A DNA stretch of 64,000 bases from Microplitis mediator (taxonomy: Eukaryota > Arthropoda > Insecta > Hymenoptera > Braconidae). Within the stretch, counting starts at the first letter, position 1; each line of letters starts with the position of its first letter. Of this stretch, positions 57,960 to 64,000 are shown one piece after another. Location: the NCBI RefSeq assembly GCF_029852145.1, contig NC_079974.1:16429582-16493581 (forward strand), in the 5' to 3' direction. Under the pieces are notes generated by a model. That model was not told where the DNA came from, did not search any database, and was given only the letters and a program-made list of their open reading frames with translations. The translations under genes and the position numbers were made by a program.

Positions 57960-58840
57960 AAATTCGGGAAGTTATTGGTTTTGGTCCGATTTTCGAAAAT
58001 CTAATTTCTATCAGATCTCGACGTTTTGAGATTCTAGGAAGCTATTCTGACTAATTTCAAGATGATGTCCGAGTGTATGTATGTAAATATCTGTAACTCT
58101 TAAACGGATAGACCGATCATTGAGGTGTCATTCGGCGCGGCTTCTTGATATCTAGAAGCTGTAAAAAGTTGAGCTTAATCAATAGGGTGCGTTCGGAGAT
58201 ATTTAAAAAATAAAATTTTTTCAAAAATGTTTTTTTTTGATAACTTTTAATTCTCTTAATGGATTGGTTCCAAAATCTAATCAGCTCTAAAACTTTATAA
58301 GCCGCGTCGAATGTCACCTCAACCATCAAAATCGGTTCATTCGTTCAAGAGAAACCGTTGACGAAAGAATTCAAAAAAAATTTTTTTTTAGTTTTTTTGA
58401 AATTTCTCAAAAACGACTGGATAAGTCAATTTCAAAATTTGATAAGCTTTAGAACTTGATAAAACGCGTCGATTGCCACTTCAACCGTCTTAATCGGTCA
58501 ATTCGTTTGAGAGATATGTTGACGAAAGAAACAGTGAAAAACGTTTTTTTACGAATATTTACAAAAAAATTGAATCAATCGATTTCAAAATCTACTCAGC
58601 TCTAGAACTCAATAAAACGCGTCGATTGCAACCTTAATCGTCTCACTCGATCAATTCGTTTGAGAGATATCGTTGGAGAAAAAATGGTAAAAAGCGTTTT
58701 TTTTTAAAACAACAGCATCCAAAAGTATTTTCGAGCTCGAAAACGTATTCACAACAATGTTTTCGAGCTCAAGGAACTCGAAAATAGCGGGAAGTTTTCG
58801 GGCTGGCCCGCAGGATCAACCGATAGACAGATTTTTTTTT
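57960..58840. repeat. Dispersed repeat with three tandem units of about 150 bp
   Basis: The ends match the PRORP-intron copy (GGGAAGTTATTGGTTTTGGT at the start, GCCCGCAGGATCAACC at the end). Between about 58240 and 58690 there are three diverged tandem units. Each contains a Ca(A/T)CTCAGCTCTAGAAC-like block, then AAACGCGTCGATTGCCAC, then a TCAATTCGTTTGAGAGATAT block. No protein is encoded. Confidence 0.7.
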
Positions 58841-59630
58841 TTAATTTTTTAAGCAAAAGTGATTTGAATTGACAAATTTGTCTGTTCATAATTAGTTCCA
58901 ATCACTCATTTTTTGAACTATATTTGAATGAGCACGAAAAATGAAAAAAATTTATCCCCAACAATTTCTCATAAAAGTAAAAAAATGTTCACAAATATTT
59001 TCAAACCATTTGTATTTCTTTTACCTCCTACCTGAATAATTCTCGTAAGAGTTGTAAATATTCGTAATTCCTAATTAATTCCTTTTGATTATGATTCTGA
59101 GAAGTTAGCTGACAATTAACAATTTTTGGATTTTTTTCAATAATTAAATTTGAAGAAAAAAAAAACTAAAATTATGCACTTGTAGAAAATTTAAAAAACT
59201 ACAGGTGCAATTTTTTCAAATATCTTTTTTTTTTTTATAATTTATCGTTTAAAAAAAATCAAAAAATTATTAATAAATTGTCAAATCAAATTATTTTTGC
59301 TCAAAAAATAAAAAAAAACGCACAAGAAAAGCCTACACGTTTATAATTTTTCACTTTCAAATTTTTTCAGTTCCAAAAAAGTTCAACTTATTCAGAATTG
59401 TCTCAATTTTGGAAGTTCAGTCATGAACATTTTCGGAACGAATTTTTATTACACAGGCTTTCAATAAATTTAAAAAACCCGCGTCATTTAAAAAAAAACA
59501 TGCGCGAAAAAGACCGCCCTCTATCCGAATAAAATAATCAGTGTTATGTTGATTGTTGAAGAGATTGCATATTGTTGTTTAACAAAATTCTTGTTTACAA
59601 CATAATTTAAATACAATTATTAATATAAAA
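58841..59630. other. Spacer and NDUFV2 5' flank
   Basis: AT-rich spacer. A palindromic pair (TGAACTATATTTGAATGAG ... and a 'tgcaattttttcaaatat' block near 57490 and 59210) suggests further repeat debris. The 120 bp before the NDUFV2 start are presumably its promoter; there is no TATA box, as is usual for housekeeping genes. Confidence 0.35.
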
Positions 59631-60656
59631 ATGTTTGTTACATTAGGAAAAATATGCAATGCAACCGTAAGTATTGAAATTTCAAAAATTACATCATTTC
59701 AAAACTACATAAATAATTTTAACCTAAAATCTTATGTAATAAATATAAATTACAAATTGTTTTTTATTTGACAGGCACTGAGAAATATTAGACAGATTCA
59801 AACCTCAGCTCTTCGTGCATCCGATCATCTTTTTGTCGTAAGTATATTTAAAAAAAACAATCAAACATTTAGATGAAGTAACCAGTCCAATTTAGTAGTT
59901 ATTGATTGATGACAGTCTTATCTGACATCTGATGATTGTCAAAAAATTACAGCATCGTGACTCAGAGCAAGATAATCCAAACATCCCATTTGAATTTAAT
60001 GATGCAAATAAAAAACGAGTGGAAGCCATTCTTGGAATTTATCCAGAAGGTCATAAACGCGGCGCAATGATTCCTCTGCTAGATCTAGCTCAGCGTCAAC
60101 ATGGATGGTTACCAATATCTGCTATGCACAAAGTTGCTGAGATTTTAAATGTATCAAACATGAGAGTCTATGAAGTTGCAACATTCTATACAATGTTCAA
60201 TCGTCGACCAATGGGAAAATATCACGTACAAATTTGCACATGTACTCCATGCTGGCTACGTGATTCTGATTCAATCGTTGAAGCTGTTGAAGCAGCAACA
60301 AACTGTAAACTTGGTGGTACATCTGCTGATAAATTATTTACTCTTTCCGAAGTTGAATGTCTTGGAGCTTGTGCTAATGCTCCAATGCTACAAGTTAATG
60401 ATGACTACTATGTATGTTAATTATTTTTTTTTTAATTAATTTTAACTATTACTCATCATTTAATAATTGTTTTTTTTTTTAGGAGGATTTAACAACAGAA
60501 ACAACAAAAGAAATCATAAATAAATTAAAAGCTGGTGAACGACCACCACCAGGTCCACAAAAATCTCAACGATTTGCAGCAGATCCAGCTGGTGGGCTTA
60601 CGTCATTAACAGCACCACCACCTGGACCTGGTGATTTTGTACGAAGTGATTTGTAA
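59631..60656 (+). CDS. NDUFV2: NADH dehydrogenase flavoprotein 2, 24-kDa complex I subunit
   Basis: Complete, four exons: 59631-59666, 59775-59837, 59953-60411, 60483-60656 (732 nt, 243 residues, against 249 in human). It is a matrix-arm subunit of mitochondrial complex I, next to the FMN-binding NDUFV1, and binds the N1a [2Fe-2S] cluster. The first two tiny exons encode a basic mitochondrial presequence (MFVTLGKICNAT ... RNIRQIQTSALRASD). The thioredoxin-like domain has the four cluster ligands Cys128 and Cys133 (QICTCTPC, C-x4-C) and Cys169 and Cys173 (VECLGAC, C-x3-C). The C-terminal GPGDFVRSDL-like tail is typical. Intron phases are all 0. A retained third intron would stop translation one codon after DDYYVC, so correct splicing to 60483 is required for the last 58 codons. 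Confidence 0.97.
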
Positions 60657-61112
60657 TAAATAATCAATTAGATTATAAAAAAGTTAGTCTTCTTTATTAT
60701 ATTACATATATAGGTATCTATAAAAAATAACATTTATGAATATTTATTATCAGTGTACACATTTATTAATTATATATCGATGTTCTAATTAGCAAATTAT
60801 GTAACTTCATATTTTTTAGAAGGTGATTCTGTTCAATTTTCAGATAACAATAGTAAGAAAAAATATTATTTGAGTAACCTAGACAAAAATACTGTACATA
60901 TACTAGATATGGAATTAATTTTTCGATGAAAAAAAAAATTTGCTAATTAGAACGTTGACATATTCCTTTCAAATGCAGTAATCCCGAATTTATTAATACT
61001 AGAAGTAAATAATTATTTATTTATCACGTCCGAATGTGCCGCGGATGTAAAATTTTATATTTAATATATCATACATTAAAATATTAAATTACCAAACATA
61101 TGGAAAAACTGA
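60657..61112. other. NDUFV2 3' flank
   Basis: AT-rich, no coding sequence. An AATAAA overlaps the region just after the TAA stop (60655-60660). Confidence 0.4.
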
Positions 61113-61113
61113 C

Positions 61114-61290
61114 GAGTGTGAATGTAGCAGACAGACGAATTTAAAATTATTAATAAATAGAGTAGATGATTGATAAAATAAAATTAAAAATAAATGCGCA
61201 TTTAAAAAATTAATAAGCGCATTTTTCTAAATTATTTACTCTATTTATTTATAATTTTAAATTCGTCTAATGTCTGCTACATTCACACTC
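61114..61290. mobile_element. Hairpin MITE GAGTGTGAATGTAGCAGAC, best copy
   Basis: GAGTGTGAATGTAGCAGACA at the left matches the inverse TGTCTGCTACATTCACACTC at the right. The arms stay complementary through 'ataaatagagtaga' / 'tactctatttat' to the 'aatgcgcat ... gcgcattt' centre, so essentially the whole 177 bp is one hairpin. Confidence 0.85.
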
Positions 61291-63410
61291 ATAAAAACTG
61301 CGGGAATTTTAATTATCGGTAATAATAATAAATAAAAAAAATAGATAATAAAAAATATTTAATAGAAAATTATAGGATAAAAAAAGGCTCGAAAGATTTA
61401 TGATAATACATACGACCAAGTGGATTTGTGTTTTTTTTTCTTTGACGGGAAACACCATAGCGAGCAATAAAGTCTCTAAGGGTCATAAATGTCGCGGATT
61501 TATTTCTCTAAGGAGGGTTTCATACCAGCGACAATTTTTACAAGATAAATATCGCAATGAAGAATGAGGGGAAAAAAATATAAAATCAAATAAATAAAAA
61601 ATACACATGTAGGGTGAAAACATCTGTTACATTAATCCTAAGTAAGAAAACAAAACAAATAAAAAAAGCCAATGAAAATAAATAAATACAAATACAGAAA
61701 AAAGTAAGAAACAACTCCAGTAAAAGAATTACACAAGACTTTTTTCAGGTGAGATCTTACGCACAGCTTTTGATCCCCTGGATTTTATTGGGCGGGGTTG
61801 TGGCTCTCTTATTTATTCGAATTTCTCGCGCTTGCGTTATCCTACAAACTGTTTATATACATATATGTGTATACATATCCATGTCGTTGATGTAAAATAA
61901 AAAAAAAAAAAACGTATGAGTAGTATTCTCATGAGGTACATCTTTTTAAAATATATTTCTGTCACGGAATAACTACGGTATTACTCATGAAATTCGAATC
62001 GACTTGTGATCATTTTACCATTGAAATTATCATCGAGTATCGTATTACTTCTTGTATATAATAAGTATGACTTTAAAAACAAAATAATAAATAAATATAA
62101 AAATGAATATGACGTAAAAGAAGAAGAATATGAAAAAGTTTAATAATAAAGTAAAAAGATGATAAATAAGTACGTGATAAACATGAACAAGCATGATAAA
62201 TAGTTAAAGTTTTAAGAATAGTAATTAAGAGGTGAATTTTGTCTTTACTTGTGGCTCAAAAGTTTACTAAATACTAAATAAAAAGAGTAAGAAAATATAT
62301 ATTTTAAAAGAGAACGCAGGCGCTTTAATGTATCGTCTTCTTTCATTTTTCTCTGTCTATCTCTTTTGCATATATATGTACGTATACATATATATAGACA
62401 ATTCCTCCCACTATAACGTTCTCATTTTCTCCCTGTACAAGTCCTCTAGTTTTCAACCCCCGTCGTAGGGAGAGAGCACAGCATCCAATACTGAGGCGTT
62501 AGTTCGCGGTACATCGTCTACCCAGATTGATGTCAACCGCTCCGTTAAATTATCACTATGATAACACACCCTCGTACATAAACTGACGATCATTCATCAC
62601 TTTACACGCAATCTTATTTTAATAATTTTTAATTTATTTACTTAGCTAATTATTTTACTTTATTTATTTAAATATTTAATTAACAAATAGAGTAGAGAAT
62701 AAAATTGATTATTATTCAAATTTAAATTTAAAAAATATTAAGTGAAATTTAGTATAGAATACATAATTTGTTTACATACTGGAGTCAAGCGATCTGCCTA
62801 ATCTCAGGATGTTTATCAGGGTAATGTATAGCCTCATCTGTGTAGTAATTGCAATTGCCCGTAATAAAATTGATCGTTTATCTTGATACGAAATTGAGGT
62901 CGTGTGTTGCCTAAAAACCACACCTGTATACTTGCACACATGTAAATAAATATATACATACATACATATACCCTATTAGTTAATCACTCGGAAAACTAAT
63001 TCCCTGATTTCGGCATTGAGATAAAATTTATACGGTTTATTTTTTTATATATATTTTTTTTTGTCATGTTAATACTAAACCATTAAATTTAACTCACTAG
63101 ATCCGTGACAATTTTAGCGGTTGATTTACGGTCAAGACCTACAATAGCCGAGTACTTGTTTCAGTTCGTATCATCGGGTAATAAAAAAAACGTTAACATA
63201 CAAAAAAAAAGGGGTAAAAGCTAATGTAAAGTCATGAGAGAATGATCAAGAGTTGTAGAGTACACGAGAAATGGAATGATAGATGTGTTGAGTGTTGAGA
63301 ATGAAAAGGCAATGGGCGTTAAAAGCGATGAAAGCACTTTAGACGAATGATAGAGAGAATGAAAAGAGCGCTTTATTTTATTCGTTTTATTTAATAATAA
63401 TTATATACAA
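61291..63410. other. Non-coding; promoter-like stretch near 62440-62560
   Basis: No exons were recognised. At about 62440-62560 the sequence is less AT-rich, contains a TTAGTTCGCGGTA initiator-like block and several CG pairs, and follows a pyrimidine-rich run. It could be a transcription start on the plus strand for a gene beyond the window. From 63180 to 63370 the sequence is purine-rich (GA). Confidence 0.35.
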
Positions 63411-63598
63411 TTATTTGTTTTTTTCTTCCTTTTCTTCTTCTTCTTCTTCTTCTGTGGATTTATGTACTTTTACCTGTTTTATATTTAAGTATAAATTATT
63501 TTTTATTTGCTGATGCAGAGATCGTTTTGCCATAAAAATTTCCCAATGCAATTGCGGTAGATTGATATTGAGTTGTAATTTGTATTCATCAGCGTTGA
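63411..63598 (-). CDS. Last exon of an unrecognised gene (acidic C-terminus)
   Basis: On the minus strand an AG acceptor (ATTTAG, ending at 63599) opens a frame of 62 codons, NADEYKLQLNINLPQLHW ..., then MAKRSLHQQIKNNLYLNIKQ, then KVHKST followed by seven Glu, and KEEKNK before TAA at 63411. The first two bases complete a codon from an upstream exon that must lie beyond 64000. Alternation of hydrophobic and polar residues in KLQLNIN and LYLNIKQVKV suggests beta strands. The Glu run is encoded by a GAA (TTC) repeat. I do not recognise the family. The open frame, clean acceptor and non-random composition argue for a real exon; no transcript evidence is available. Confidence 0.5.
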
Positions 63599-64000
63599 CT
63601 AAATTTCAGCGAATATTGAATGATATCGAAAGATATATCACAGATTACATTTAATTTTATTCTATTAGTTTTTGTATAATATTTTACTTTTACATAAATC
63701 ATTAAAATTTATAGCTGTGAAATTAACTAACTATTTTATTATAATGAAAGCGTAGTTATCGTTATCACCTCGTTTAATTATTAAATGATTGATTGATGCT
63801 TGCAATTGAATTTTATTCGATCATGGAATAAATTATTATATTATTATTGAATTAATTATGAGCTACAAATTTAATGATATTAAATGCATGGAACAATTAA
63901 CATTGTAATGTAATCAAGTATGAATCTGGAGTTATTTACAATTATGTTGCAGATTTAATTAGCTTTTTAATTAGTCGTCAAGTGAAAGAGTAGTAGATAA
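63599..64000. other. AT-rich right edge, probably intron
   Basis: No exon was recognised. It is presumably the intron upstream of the minus-strand exon at 63411-63598. Confidence 0.35.

Overview
The window is from an AT-rich insect nuclear genome. Its genes are intron-rich with GT-AG introns, and four of the conserved genes are closest to insect or metazoan proteins. A tandem array of odorant-binding protein (OBP) genes makes it certain to be an insect. The base composition and the dense load of short TA-flanked inverted-repeat elements suggest a hymenopteran, perhaps an ichneumonoid (braconid-like) wasp; that placement is inference. No bacterial, CRISPR, rRNA or convincing tRNA feature was found.

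Layout from left to right. (1) The last four exons of an Rh-type ammonium transporter (+, 1498-2305) lie tail to tail with the complete SRP receptor alpha gene (-, 2507-9210). (2) After a repeat-rich gap comes a complete PRORP gene, the protein-only mitochondrial RNase P nuclease (+, 11940-15233). (3) Six OBP genes, all on the minus strand, fill 16063-38201. Two of them (OBP1 and OBP5) have five coding exons and no terminal micro-exon. The other four (OBP2, 3, 4, 6) have the exon series 72-81/79-82/89/115/62-68/18 nt, ending in an 18-nt exon that encodes a hydrophobic C-terminus ending in Pro. The two classes also have different promoter boxes. (4) The sprint/RIN gene (+, about 40353-55950, possibly from 30504) encodes an SH2-VPS9-RA Ras/Rab5 signalling protein. 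I can reconstruct all its main exons and several alternative first exons, including one at 52687-52822 that would make a short VPS9-RA protein without the SH2 domain. (5) The 24-kDa subunit of mitochondrial complex I, NDUFV2, is complete (+, 59631-60656). (6) The right edge holds the last exon of an unrecognised gene (-, 63411-63598).

The rest is introns and intergenic DNA full of short non-autonomous transposons. At least eight distinguishable terminal-inverted-repeat families are present, and most copies are bordered by TA on both sides. One family (ends CACTG...CAGTG) occurs seven times, five of them in OBP or sprint introns as single copies or an inverted pair, one split by another element and one internally duplicated. 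A 5'-truncated, frameshifted LINE tail sits in an OBP6 intron.

Exon boundaries were read by hand from reading frame, splice-site consensus and phase agreement. All complete gene models sum to a multiple of three without internal stops. No database search was available, so gene names rest on recognised motifs and family-typical lengths.
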